Shown here: one piece after another, positions 45,721 through 54,267 of the stretch
Layout of the letters: each line of letters opens with the position of its first letter
Numbering within the stretch: position 1 is the stretch's first letter
Origin: Pseudovibrio axinellae
GTDB taxonomy: Bacteria > Pseudomonadota > Alphaproteobacteria > Rhizobiales > Stappiaceae
Reading direction: 5' to 3'
Assembly (NCBI RefSeq): GCF_900110875.1
Contig: NZ_FOFM01000007.1
Location: 1 to 64,000, forward strand
Length of the DNA stretch: 64,000 nt
Notes under the pieces: model-generated
What the model was told of the DNA's origin: nothing
The model's database searches: none
The model's input: the letters and a program-made list of their open reading frames with translations, nothing else
Program-made: the position numbers and the translations under genes

Positions 45721-46191
45721 TTACTGGGCTTCTTCGCCGTTCATCTTTGCTATCAGGCCCTTGGGAAGTCGCCGTGGTTTGCCCTCTGCAGAAATAGCAA
45801 CTGCTGTCACTTTTGCAGTGATCAAAACTTCGTCACCACGCATAACCCGTTGTTGAATGATCAGCCGAACGCCTTTGCACTCGGTGATATCCGTATGCAC
45901 TTCAAGCACATCGTCGATTCGGGCGGGCTTCAAAAAGTCAATATCCATATGGCGAACGGCAAATGCCAGGCGCTCCCCATGCAGACCTGTATCCAATTCA
46001 TGGTGGTGCACACCACGCATCCGCAAAACTTCGGTACGGCCACGCTCCATGAACTTCAAATAGGAGGCGTGGTAGACGACACCAGAAAAGTCGGTATCCT
46101 CATAATATACACGCACAGGCAAAATGTGCTGCTTGCCAACAATACGGCCAGTCAGATCAGGCCAATTTGTCTCAATTTTATTTTCGCTCAT
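45721..46191 (-). CDS. ybgC: Acyl-CoA thioesterase YbgC (Tol-Pal associated)
   Basis: Hot-dog fold thioesterase acting on short or medium acyl-CoA, often encoded at the head of tol-pal operons; its role in the envelope is not settled. 156 residues. The catalytic Y-Y-E-D-T-D-F-S-G-V-V-Y-H motif with the key Asp is at about 29-41, followed by F-M-E-R-G-R-T-E. Sits 9 bases after ruvB, so it may be transcribed with ruvCAB as well as with tol genes. Confidence 0.94.
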   Translation of the reverse strand: MSENKIETNWPDLTGRIVGKQHILPVRVYYEDTDFSGVVYHASYLKFMERGRTEVLRMRGVHHHELDTGLHGERLAFAVRHMDIDFLKPARIDDVLEVHTDITECKGVRLIIQQRVMRGDEVLITAKVTAVAISAEGKPRRLPKGLIAKMNGEEAQ

Positions 46192-46200
46192 CGCTTCAGA

Positions 46201-47247
46201 TCAGTCTTCAACATGTTGAAAAAGGGCCATCTGAGGTGCATTCGGATTATTCGGCACTGCCAGACCAAGGTGCTGGAAGGCAACTGGTGTAAGGATTCGC
46301 CCACGTGGTGTACGCTGCAAATACCCATTCTGGATCAGATATGGCTCCACAATCTCTTCAATTGCATCCCGCGGTTCAGAAAGCGCTGCCGCTATGGTTT
46401 CAATCCCAACAGGACCTCCTCCAAAGTTTAATGCGATCTGCTTCAGATAGCGCCTATCCAGACTATCAAACCCGGCACTGTCCACTTCCAGTTGCCGCAA
46501 AGCCCGGTCGGCCAGCCCAGTATCGATCTCAGCATCACCTGCCACAATCGCAAAATCACGCACACGGCGCAACAAACGCCCAGCAATACGAGGGGTTCCT
46601 CGTGAGCGCTTGGCAATTTCACGAGCACCAGCATCGCTCATCCCGATGCCCAACAAGCGCGCACCACGTTTAACAATCAGCTCCAGCTCTTCTGGAGTGT
46701 AGAACTCCAGACGGACCGGAATACCAAAGCGGTCGCGCAACGGCGTGGTCAACAAGCCAATACGAGTGGTTGCCGCAATCAGCGTAAACTTGGCCAGGTC
46801 AATCTTCACAGACCGTGCAGCAGGCCCCTCACCGATGATCAGATCAAGCTGATAATCTTCCATGGCGGGGTAAAGCACTTCTTCAACAGCAGGGTTAAGC
46901 CGGTGGATCTCGTCAATGAAAAGAACATCGCGATCCTCAAGGTTGGTCAGCAAGGCAGCAAGATCGCCCGCCTTTGCAATCACCGGGCCAGACGTTGCGC
47001 GAAAGTTCACGCCCAGCTCACGCGCCATAATCTGCGCCAGCGTTGTCTTACCAAGACCGGGAGGCCCAACAAACAGCACATGGTCCAGCGCTTCACTCCG
47101 CGCTTTTGCAGCTCCAATGAAAACCTTCAGGTTCTCACGAGCCTGCGCCTGCCCTGTAAAGTCGTCCAGAGTTTGGGGACGCGTTCCACTATCAATCTCG
47201 TCACCCCGAATTTCGGGAGTAACAAGGCGATCCTCACCCTCATTCAT
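46201..47247 (-). CDS. ruvB: Holliday junction branch-migration ATPase RuvB
   Basis: Hexameric AAA+ motor that drives Holliday junction migration with RuvA. 348 residues. Walker [10 protein letters not shown] (about 61-69), Walker B F-I-D-E-I-H (about 110-115), sensor 1 A-A-T-T-R, the Arg finger region and a C-terminal winged helix that binds DNA (R-T-P-R-G-R). The start overlaps the ruvA stop (TAATG). The short N-terminal segment before R-P-x-x-L-D-D-F is normal. Confidence 0.97.
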   Translation of the reverse strand: MNEGEDRLVTPEIRGDEIDSGTRPQTLDDFTGQAQARENLKVFIGAAKARSEALDHVLFVGPPGLGKTTLAQIMARELGVNFRATSGPVIAKAGDLAALLTNLEDRDVLFIDEIHRLNPAVEEVLYPAMEDYQLDLIIGEGPAARSVKIDLAKFTLIAATTRIGLLTTPLRDRFGIPVRLEFYTPEELELIVKRGARLLGIGMSDAGAREIAKRSRGTPRIAGRLLRRVRDFAIVAGDAEIDTGLADRALRQLEVDSAGFDSLDRRYLKQIALNFGGGPVGIETIAAALSEPRDAIEEIVEPYLIQNGYLQRTPRGRILTPVAFQHLGLAVPNNPNAPQMALFQHVED

Positions 47248-47861
47248 TATGCAAGTTCCTTAAGGCCGAGGCGAATTAGTTTTTCAGCGCTCGCATCTTC
47301 ACCAGCAGTCTTCACAGCTGCCGCCACCGCAGCGGAAGCCTGCGCAGGTTGATAGCCAAGATTGGACAGTGCCGACACAGCGTCGGCGATCGGACGAGAC
47401 GCCACGTTTTCCTGTACAGCTTGCGAGACCGCAATCGTTTCACCTTCCACGGATGCAAACGCGGGCGCTTTATCTTTCAATTCAGAAACAATCCGCTCAG
47501 CAACACGCTTGCCCACACCGGGAGCGCGGGTCACAGCAGTTTTGTCGCCCAGCGCGATCGCATTTGCAACTTCAGAGGCCTTCATAATACCAAGAATGCC
47601 CAACGCAACCTTTGCGCCAACACCTTGTACGGTCATCAAAAGGCGGAACCATTCACGTTCAGAATCCTCGGAAAACCCGAAGAGTTTGATCATGTCTTCA
47701 CGCACCATTGTTTCAATGGCAAGCACAGCAGCTTCACCAACACGAGGCAAATGCTGCAAAACCCGCGATGGACAATGCACCTGATAGCAAACACCTTGCA
47801 CATCCAGCAGCACGAAGTCATCTCCGTAGCTATCGACAACACCTTTAAGCTTCCCGATCAT
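47247..47861 (-). CDS. ruvA: Holliday junction DNA-binding protein RuvA
   Basis: Tetramer that holds the four-way junction and loads RuvB. 204 residues: N-terminal OB fold at about 1-64 (M-I-G-K-L-K-G start), tandem helix-hairpin-helix motifs at about 70-140 (V-Q-G-V-G-A-K and A-P-G-V-G-K-R), a flexible linker, and the C-terminal RuvB-binding domain at about 158-204. Overlaps the ruvC stop by 4 bases and ruvB by 1, so the three form one coupled unit. Confidence 0.97.
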   Translation of the reverse strand: MIGKLKGVVDSYGDDFVLLDVQGVCYQVHCPSRVLQHLPRVGEAAVLAIETMVREDMIKLFGFSEDSEREWFRLLMTVQGVGAKVALGILGIMKASEVANAIALGDKTAVTRAPGVGKRVAERIVSELKDKAPAFASVEGETIAVSQAVQENVASRPIADAVSALSNLGYQPAQASAAVAAAVKTAGEDASAEKLIRLGLKELA

Positions 47862-48379
47862 TTCAAGCGAGCCTCCGCTGCGGCCAGACGGCCTGTTACA
47901 CTGCCCCTATGGTGGCTATGGCAAATCGCGATCGCAAGCGCATCCGCTGCATCATCAGAGTTGAATGTTGCTTTGGGCATCAACACCTTCACCATCATAC
48001 GGATTTGTTCTTTCTCCGCATGCCCTGTTCCCACTACGGTCTTCTTCACCAGGTTTGGCGCGTATTCTGAAACCGCCAGATTATGCAGAGATGGCACAAG
48101 CAGGGCGATCCCTCTTGCCTGTCCCAGTTTAAGCGTTGCCCCCGCATCTTTGTTCACAAACGTATTCTCAACAGATGCTTCTGCCGGATCATAACGTTCA
48201 ATCACATCCTGTAAGCCAGTGTACAACTGCTTGAGCCGTTCTGCGAGGGAGTACTTGCTGTTGGATTGTATCGTGCCACTTGCAATAAAGCTGACGCGAT
48301 TGCCTTTGGCATCAATAATGCCCCAACCGGTGTTCCGCAGACCGGGGTCCACACCCATGATTCGAATTGAATGATCCAT
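47858..48379 (-). CDS. ruvC: Holliday junction resolvase RuvC
   Basis: Endonuclease that cuts Holliday junctions symmetrically. 173 residues, the standard length. RNase H-like fold with Asp in G-V-D-P-G-L (about residue 10), Glu in A-S-V-E-N-T-F, and the C-terminal acidic pair in N-S-D-D-A-A-D-A. The frame remains open 76 codons further upstream, but that part has no family similarity and the Met at 48379 gives the known N-terminus. Leads ruvC-ruvA-ruvB-ybgC. Confidence 0.96.
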   Translation of the reverse strand: MDHSIRIMGVDPGLRNTGWGIIDAKGNRVSFIASGTIQSNSKYSLAERLKQLYTGLQDVIERYDPAEASVENTFVNKDAGATLKLGQARGIALLVPSLHNLAVSEYAPNLVKKTVVGTGHAEKEQIRMMVKVLMPKATFNSDDAADALAIAICHSHHRGSVTGRLAAAEARLK

Positions 48380-48876
48380 AGAACAAACCGGTAACGAAAA
48401 ATCATTAAGGACGCTAGCCAGTAACGAACGCCAACCGCTTAATCCGCGAAAATTCGGGAGTAATCCACGCGTTCCTGCGCAATCTGCAACAAAGAACCCG
48501 CTCTGATTGAAGTAAGGAGCTCGCGCAGCCATGCAACTGCAACCCATGCCCAGAGCACCTGCACTGAGGCGAAGCCACTGTGCATCAACGCTCGATTCCC
48601 TGCCCACGCTTTAATTTCTTGCAAAACGGGTCAACAGCGAGAAGGCTGCACCCTCTGAAAGATGGTTATTGAGAAATTCTCGGCATTTCGTCCATTCGTC
48701 CTGATTGGAGGAACCAGTCATCGTATTTATAGTCTGTTGAACGAAGCAGTCCAAACCAAACAAATAGTGACAGCCGCCGCACCAGGCTCAAAAAAGTCAT
48801 TAGACCTTGCTAGAACTCGGAAAACACCTTAACTCTCGCAATAATAACCCTAGAAACAGACGAAAAATATAGTTTT
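48380..48876. other. 497-base spacer with no gene seen
   Basis: Divergent spacer between ruvC and the Lrp-type gene. Open frames here (for example 48439-48624 minus) are short, lack ribosome sites and show no family features. Promoters for both flanking genes are expected but I could not pick them with confidence. Confidence 0.5.
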
Positions 48877-49374
48877 ATGCCAAAATCATCGCTCGACAAA
48901 ATTGACCTTGAGATCCTGAAGAACCTTCAGGAAGACGGACGCCTCACCAACGTAGAGCTGGCGGGGAAGGTTGCCCTGTCTCCATCTCCATGCTTGCGCC
49001 GCGTCAAAAACCTAGAAGACAGTGGTGTCATTAACGGCTACCAGGCTTCCGTAGATCGCAAAACGGTCGGCCTTGGAATGACCGTCTTTGTTGAAATGCG
49101 CGTCGGCAAACAAAGCAAAGCTCAGATCATGATGATCATTGAGCGGGTGACATCCCAGCCAGAGGTTGTCTCCTGCCATCTGGTTTCCGGCCAGTCTGAT
49201 ATTCTCGCAGAAATCGTTGTTCCAACGCTAGAAGCCTACGACGTCTTCCTCTCAGACTTCCTGATGACTCTCGACGGCGTTGAGGATGTGCGTTCTAACT
49301 TCGCAATCCGCACCCTTAAAGCAAACGGTGCCCTGCCACTCCAGCACCTGGAGACTTTCCTCGACAACGAATAG
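48877..49374 (+). CDS. Lrp/AsnC family transcriptional regulator
   Basis: 165 residues. N-terminal helix-turn-helix at about 4-62 (D-G-R-L-T-N-V-E-L-A-G-K-V-x-L-S-P-S-P-C-L-R-R) and C-terminal RAM/ligand domain at about 68-150, ending in the I-R-T-L-K region. Such proteins sense amino acids; the C-L-R-R-V-K-N-L-E-D-S-G-V-I-N-G-Y run is typical of Lrp-like members acting on a neighbouring transporter or catabolic gene, but no such neighbour exists here. Effector unknown. Confidence 0.9.
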   Translation: MPKSSLDKIDLEILKNLQEDGRLTNVELAGKVALSPSPCLRRVKNLEDSGVINGYQASVDRKTVGLGMTVFVEMRVGKQSKAQIMMIIERVTSQPEVVSCHLVSGQSDILAEIVVPTLEAYDVFLSDFLMTLDGVEDVRSNFAIRTLKANGALPLQHLETFLDNE

Positions 49375-49525
49375 CCGCGGTTGCCGCCCACTCTCTGGCA
49401 CATACAGCCCCATTTCGGACGTAGAGGCAAAGGTGCAAAGACTGCGCTGAAGGCAGTTGCGGTTTTGAGCGATGAACAGCAACACCCGTCAGCAAGGTGC
49501 CGAGTACTTTGTGGAAGCACCACCC

Positions 49526-49563
49526 AAACAAAAAAGGCGGCACGCAACCGTACCGCCTTTTTG
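49526..49563. terminator. Terminator between lrp-like gene and yebC
   Basis: AAAAAGGCGGTACGG/GTGCCGCCTTTTT stem-loop with short loop, flanked by A and T runs on both sides, between convergent genes. Probably bidirectional. Confidence 0.85.
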
Positions 49564-49583
49564 TTCACGAGCGCACTTGGAGC

Positions 49584-50327
49584 TTAGCCAAGTTTCGCCA
49601 TAACTTCCTCGGAGATGTCGAAGTTAGAGAAGACATTCTGCACGTCATCATCCTCTTCAATCACGTCCATAAGCTTCATAAGTGTGCCAGCTTTTTCTTC
49701 ATCAACTGGAACCAGATTCTGCGGCTTCCAGATGATTTTGACAGAGTCTGCTTCACCCAAATCAGTTTCCAATGCTTTGGAAACTTCAGAGAGATCTTCA
49801 AATGCACAGATGATGGTGTGGGCTTCGTCGTCTGTTAAAACGTCTTCAGCGCCTGCTTCAATGCCAGCTTCCATCAGCTTGTCGGCATCACCAGCTTCCA
49901 GCTTGTAAGTGATCTCGCCAACACGATCGAACATGAAGGAAACTGAACCAGTTTCACCCATAGAACCACCGTATTTGGTAAAGTACGAACGAACAGCACC
50001 AGCAGAGCGGTTGCGGTTGTCAGTCAGCACTTCAACAATAATTGCAGTACCGCCCGGGCCGTAGCCTTCGTAGCGAATTTCCGTGTAGTCCGCACCATCA
50101 CCTTGCTGCGACTTGTTAATCGCACGCTGGATGTTGTCCTTAGGCATAGACTGCCCTTTTGCGTTCTGTACAGCCAGACGCAAACGCGGGTTTTTATCCG
50201 GATCAGGATCACCCATCTTTGCAGCTACGGTGATTTCCTTGGAGAGTTTGGAGAACATCTTGGAACGCACGGCATCCTGACGGCCCTTGCGGTGCATGAT
50301 GTTTTTAAATTTTGAATGTCCGGCCAT
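49584..50327 (-). CDS. yebC: YebC/PmpR family protein (TACO1-like)
   Basis: 247 residues. Starts [14 protein letters not shown], the diagnostic N-terminus of the family; an upstream in-frame extension of 19 codons is rejected. Three-domain fold; members have been described as transcription regulators and, more recently, as ribosome-associated factors that ease translation of proline runs (as mitochondrial TACO1). The TolA proline run and the EF-P gene in this window make the second role interesting, but this is context only. In other genomes yebC often sits beside ruvC; here they are about 1.2 kb apart. Confidence 0.96.
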   Translation of the reverse strand: MAGHSKFKNIMHRKGRQDAVRSKMFSKLSKEITVAAKMGDPDPDKNPRLRLAVQNAKGQSMPKDNIQRAINKSQQGDGADYTEIRYEGYGPGGTAIIVEVLTDNRNRSAGAVRSYFTKYGGSMGETGSVSFMFDRVGEITYKLEAGDADKLMEAGIEAGAEDVLTDDEAHTIICAFEDLSEVSKALETDLGEADSVKIIWKPQNLVPVDEEKAGTLMKLMDVIEEDDDVQNVFSNFDISEEVMAKLG

Positions 50328-50564
50328 AGATCTTCCCGGCTTGTGTTTATAACAATATTCTCGGCTCAAAGGAGCGCTCACCAAGCCGCAGATAGCTTGG
50401 ACAGCGCTCGCTCCGGCAGCGACAGTCGTAAAACGTCGAGTAATTTTGATGACAGCTTATAAGCCGCCTGAGCTACAAAATCCAGAGCAAGAAACATCCC
50501 GTTTTAACACGGACTTACTCTTGCCTGCCAATCTTAAAGCCCAGACCTGCAGTTAATAAGGAGG

Positions 50565-51398
50565 TTACTCGCCGGCAGTTGGCCAAAACGGTGGAATGAT
50601 CTGCGACAAACGACCACCGATGCGAACCGGGGAAACATGCTTGGCAAGGCCCGTGCGATCATCCGTTTCAACAGCAACACCACAAATGGTTGCCTCGCCC
50701 ATCGCTGGGGTAAAGCGTGCACCATTCATTTTACGCAGGAAGCGGTTGACTGGCTCTTCTTTCTCCATGCCCAGCACAGAGTCATAATCACCACACATAC
50801 CCGCATCAGACATATAAGCCGTGCCTCCAACGAGCACCTGGTGGTCAGCGGTTGGAACGTGGGTATGCGTACCAACGACAAGCGAGGCACGGCCATCACA
50901 GAAGTGACCCATCGCTTGTTTTTCACTGGTCGCCTCGGCGTGCATATCAATAATGATCGCATCAGCCATAGCGCCCAGTGGGCAGTCACCCAAAATCTTG
51001 TCAATAGCAGCAAATGGGCAATCAAGCGCGTCCATGTAAACACGGCCCATCACGTTCACCACCAGCACATCCGCACCATTCTTTGCGCGGTAAAGGTTAG
51101 CCCCCTTACCCGGTGTTCCAACAGGATAGTTGGCAGGGCGTAGAAGCTGGTTCTGGCGCTCGATGTAAACGAGTGTATCACGCTGATCCCAGATATGGTT
51201 GCCCGTCGTGACAACATCTGCCCCAGCATCAACCACATTCAGCAAAATTTCTTCGGTAATACCAAAACCCGCTGCGGAATTTTCGCCATTCACGACGACG
51301 AAATCCAAACTATTGTCCTCAACGAGTTGGGGCAGTTCGTCAATCACCGCGTTGCGGCCAGTACGTCCAACCAGATCCCCAAGAAACAGCAGCTGCAT
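50565..51398 (-). CDS. YmdB-like metallophosphoesterase (TIGR00282)
   Basis: 277 residues, calcineurin-like dimetal phosphoesterase. The N-terminal M-Q-L-L-F-L-G-D-L-V-G-R motif with its Asp, the V-N-G-E-N segment, the T-T-G-N-H-x-W-D block, H in D-M-H-A-E-A-T and G-T-H-T-H-V-P are all present. Bacillus YmdB is a 2',3'-cyclic nucleotide phosphodiesterase affecting motility/biofilm switching. Downstream of fau by 109 bases on the same strand, an arrangement seen in other alphaproteobacteria (from memory). Confidence 0.92.
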   Translation of the reverse strand: MQLLFLGDLVGRTGRNAVIDELPQLVEDNSLDFVVVNGENSAAGFGITEEILLNVVDAGADVVTTGNHIWDQRDTLVYIERQNQLLRPANYPVGTPGKGANLYRAKNGADVLVVNVMGRVYMDALDCPFAAIDKILGDCPLGAMADAIIIDMHAEATSEKQAMGHFCDGRASLVVGTHTHVPTADHQVLVGGTAYMSDAGMCGDYDSVLGMEKEEPVNRFLRKMNGARFTPAMGEATICGVAVETDDRTGLAKHVSPVRIGGRLSQIIPPFWPTAGE

Positions 51399-51507
51399 AT
51401 ATACACCCTTTCAAGCGTATTCATGACCCACAGTTCTGTAATGAAAGAATACGCGCATATCATTTTGGACTTCAGCGCCCCTTCCAATCTGGAAGGTCTT
51501 AATCGCT

Positions 51508-52098
51508 CTAGTCACCAGCTTTCAAGAACCCACGGTCACTCAGGATACCATCCAGTTGACGGTCGTGTGGTTCCATCGGAACCTCTTCTACCTGTTGCAC
51601 CGCAAATGCAACCCCAATCGCTGTCAGATCGGCAAGTTTTTCCAATTCGCTCAACGCGCGATCATAAAATCCTTTGCCATATCCAATACGATTGCAATTC
51701 CGGTCAAAAGCTGAGAGTGGCACCAGCACAACATTGGGGCGAACGGCCTGCGCATCAGGGCCAGGCGCCATGCTTCCAAATCCGGCAGGTTCCAGCTGGC
51801 CATCTTTCTCCAGGCGGCGAAACACGAGGTTTTCACCCTGCACAACCGGCAGGCAAAGAGAACATCCTCTGCGCGCTAATGCATCCATTAAAGGACGCGG
51901 ATCAACCTCATCGCGAATTGGCCAGAACCCGGCAACCATATCTCCCGGCACCACGCCCAGCGCATCAGCAAAATTAGTAAGTGCCAAAGAGTGCTCAATG
52001 CGTTCAACAGGCGAAAGGCCTGCACGGGCAGCAAGGCCTGCTTTTCGCACCGCGTGCTTGGCAAGTTCTTGCTCTGAACTTTTGCTGTCTTGGGACAT
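51508..52098 (-). CDS. fau: 5-formyltetrahydrofolate cyclo-ligase
   Basis: Converts 5-formyl-THF to 5,10-methenyl-THF with ATP. About 196 residues from the Met at 52098; the upstream ten-codon extension is unlikely. The family signature G-Y-G-K-G-F-Y-D-R and the preceding V-P-L-x-A-F-D region are present near residues 130-150. Lies directly downstream of a probable 6S RNA, the classic 6S-ygfA arrangement. Confidence 0.94.
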   Translation of the reverse strand: MSQDSKSSEQELAKHAVRKAGLAARAGLSPVERIEHSLALTNFADALGVVPGDMVAGFWPIRDEVDPRPLMDALARRGCSLCLPVVQGENLVFRRLEKDGQLEPAGFGSMAPGPDAQAVRPNVVLVPLSAFDRNCNRIGYGKGFYDRALSELEKLADLTAIGVAFAVQQVEEVPMEPHDRQLDGILSDRGFLKAGD

Positions 52099-52200
52099 CA
52101 ACGCCCACCTCTTTCGATTAAACTGCATATTCGCAAAGTAAGCCGGTTTCCCAGTGAGGGACCAGAATACGCATTAAAAAAGGATAGGCTAGAAGAGAAG

Positions 52201-52359
52201 TGCGTGCCGCCTCGGCCGTCAGAGTGTATGTAATCCCGGAAACCTACTATGTAGGTGGGCGCCGTGTGCCCAAGCCCACGAGCGAGGACAGGTACAGCTC
52301 CCAAAGGAAAACGTAAGGCCCGGGGATGTGACACTCCTCACGAACCGCGCAGCGACGCA
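52201..52359 (-). ncRNA. ssrS: Probable 6S RNA (SsrS)
   Basis: About 159 nt on the minus strand just upstream of fau and downstream of zapA (with one inserted opposite-strand gene). Long closing arm seen by eye: TGCGT/ACGCA at the ends, GAGTGT/ACACTC, then ATCCC-GG/CC-GGGAT; inside lie an apical GTGGGC/GCCCAC stem and a small ACCTAC-ATA-GTAGGT hairpin on the 3' side of the central region. Size, rod-like fold and the zapA-6S-fau order fit 6S RNA, which binds and regulates sigma70 polymerase. Covariance search was not possible, and ends are approximate. Confidence 0.7.
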
Positions 52360-52525
52360 AGGGCTGATATAGGTCACAGCCACTGGAATTACCAGCCCCT
52401 GTGATCATACCGCGCACATTTATTCCAAGAGAAACTGCCCGATTAAAGTTCCAGTACCTGATTGTCTGGAAAGAACCCTTTGAGCTCCTATAGATAATCT
52501 GCAAAGCGTCATCTACCATGAGCCC

Positions 52526-52936
52526 ATGACCCAATGCACTTTTTGTGAAATCGCGGAAGGCCGATTGAAGCCGGATGCTACAGTCTTCGAGAATGAAAGT
52601 GTAATAGCTTTCTTTGATCGCGGGTCAATCTCGCCATATCACACGCTGGTCGTGCCTAAACGACATTCGACCAATATCTTTGATGTGCAAGAAGATGACC
52701 TGATCAAGCTAACCTGCGCCATTAGAGAGATTTGCCTGATCTACAAAGAAAAATTGAATATAAACAATATCCAGATTGTCAGCAGCAATGGCGCTGAAGC
52801 GCAGCAGGATGCATTTCATCTGCACTTTCACATTGTACCGCGCAGCAAAGGCGATGGACAGGATATTGAATGGACACCTGATCCAACTTTACCCGGGCGC
52901 TTCCAAAGCCTGCTTTCAAAGCTAAAGGCCAAATGA
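52526..52936 (+). CDS. HIT family nucleotide-binding protein
   Basis: 136 residues, histidine-triad hydrolase or transferase. The triad H-L-H-F-H-I-V-P-R is at about 109-117, an N-terminal C-T-F-C-E-I-A-E-G at 4-12 with two Cys (a metal site often seen in HIT proteins) and S-P-Y-H-T-L-V-V-P-K-R-H at about 36-47. Substrate not predictable. It lies on the plus strand between zapA and the 6S gene, so it interrupts the usual zapA-6S-fau order. Confidence 0.92.
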   Translation: MTQCTFCEIAEGRLKPDATVFENESVIAFFDRGSISPYHTLVVPKRHSTNIFDVQEDDLIKLTCAIREICLIYKEKLNINNIQIVSSNGAEAQQDAFHLHFHIVPRSKGDGQDIEWTPDPTLPGRFQSLLSKLKAK

Positions 52937-52971
52937 AGTGAAAACGATACTCAGCCAATCAATCGCCCGAG

Positions 52972-53409
52972 TTAAGCAGCGCTTTCTGCTTCACGCTGCT
53001 CACCGTCCAGCTCGCTACTAAGCTGCTCGATCTTTTCTGCTCTTTCCAAAAGCCGCGCAATAATCTTGGCTTCTTTTTCCCGGTGCTCTTTTTCGATGGT
53101 TTCGATACGGGTCGTGAATCGCTGTTCCTGAGCTGCAAGGCGCTCTTCAACAGAAGCCTCTGCCTTGCCCAGCTCTTCGATACGCCCTTCAGCAGCCTTA
53201 AGCTTGCGCTCAACCTCAGCAAGGTGATCCGTCACCATTATACCTGCCATAACGGTCAAACGCTGGTCACCGATCTCGCCGAAATTATCTCTCAAGCTGT
53301 TGATATTGTCGTCAAAACGCTGAGCCAGACCGAGAAGTCGTTCTTCTTCTCCGTCATCGCATGCCATCCGAAAGCTACGATCGTTGATTGTTACTGTTAT
53401 TTGCGCCAT
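52972..53409 (-). CDS. zapA: Cell division protein ZapA
   Basis: Cytoplasmic FtsZ-ring stabiliser, 145 residues. The N-terminal ZapA domain starts A-Q-I-T-V-T-I-N-D-R-S-F and continues to about 65; the C-terminal 75 residues form a long, strongly charged coiled coil, longer than in enteric ZapA, as common in alphaproteobacteria. Preceded by a DUF4164 gene with 5 bases between. Convergent with the HIT gene. Confidence 0.93.
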   Translation of the reverse strand: MAQITVTINDRSFRMACDDGEEERLLGLAQRFDDNINSLRDNFGEIGDQRLTVMAGIMVTDHLAEVERKLKAAEGRIEELGKAEASVEERLAAQEQRFTTRIETIEKEHREKEAKIIARLLERAEKIEQLSSELDGEQREAESAA

Positions 53410-53414
53410 TGATC

Positions 53415-53711
53415 TTAGCTCTCCTGTCCGTCGAGAACAGTACGTATGGATTCCATGGCAGCAACAAGGCGGCGCGAAACATCTTTGTTGACATCTTCAA
53501 GGCGAGCACCACGTGCTTCAGCCTGATCCAGCTTTGCCGCCAACTGCGTGCGATCCTCACCAATTCTCTGCACATCACTTTCGAGCGCATCAAGGGTCTT
53601 GTCACGGGACGATCTGCGATGAAGCGCGCCTTCAAGCTTTGTGATAGAGGCAGAAAAACGATCCAGTGCCTGATCCAGATCTTGCCCACTATCCATCTTC
53701 ACCTTCGACAT
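53415..53711 (-). CDS. DUF4164 coiled-coil protein
   Basis: 98 residues, almost entirely helical coiled coil (heptads of Leu and Ala from about 10 to 85). Matches my memory of DUF4164, a small alphaproteobacterial family encoded just upstream of zapA. Its location with zapA suggests a division role, not proven. Start taken at the Met at 53711; the codon before it is also Met. Confidence 0.85.
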   Translation of the reverse strand: MSKVKMDSGQDLDQALDRFSASITKLEGALHRRSSRDKTLDALESDVQRIGEDRTQLAAKLDQAEARGARLEDVNKDVSRRLVAAMESIRTVLDGQES

Positions 53712-54020
53712 CAAACTGTATCCGTACTCACGATAACATCAGCCACCAGCATAAAATAGCAGCTCGACCTCGTCCCATCTAGGGAAGCGGAAGACAATTA
53801 TCCATTAGATCGAGGGAATCGTCGACCGTTATTCACATCATATCTTAGGAATCTGCGAGAACCATCTCATTTATCGGTGATTCTAGAACTTACCAGCACC
53901 CAGACCCTAAAATTTAGATCAACGCAACATTAGAGAACATAATACGAGTACGGCCCCTATAAAAATCTAATGTACACGCATTTTACGCTAAGCAAATTCA
54001 CTCACTGAAGAGACCTTGGC

Positions 54021-54035
54021 AACATAACTTATGTT
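54021..54035. promoter_or_regulatory. Palindrome upstream of tkt
   Basis: AACATAA-C-TTATGTT, a perfect 7-bp inverted repeat with a one-base centre in an AT-rich stretch of the 556-base spacer before tkt, and about 70 bases before a candidate promoter. Possible operator for the tkt-gap-pgk genes. Confidence 0.35.
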
Positions 54036-54105
54036 AACAAATGCTATTCAAATTTCAAAAGCGCTCAACTTACGCAATAAACACCTTTAGATGAGCTCCA
54101 TTTCA

Positions 54106-54133
54106 TTGACTCAACCGACCGACCTGCTATGTC
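54106..54133 (+). promoter_or_regulatory. Candidate tkt promoter
   Basis: TTGACT (54106-54111) and TATGTC (54128-54133) are 16 bases apart, leaving a leader of about 130 bases before tkt. By-eye match only. The rest of the 53712-54267 spacer shows no gene. Confidence 0.4.
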
Positions 54134-54267
54134 TCCTTTCGTTATACGTTCGTAGACAACTGCCACATCGCAAAAGTCTGGGGCAAAGACTTTGGCACCT
54201 GTCCTCGAATCTACACTAGCTAATGGTAAAGACCCGGCTGCCCACCCGGGGCGACAGCGGGAATAAG

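Noticed and set aside
48380-48607. 76-codon upstream extension of ruvC.
   Set aside because: RuvC N-terminus is well defined at the Met at 48379; the extension has no similarity and no ribosome site.
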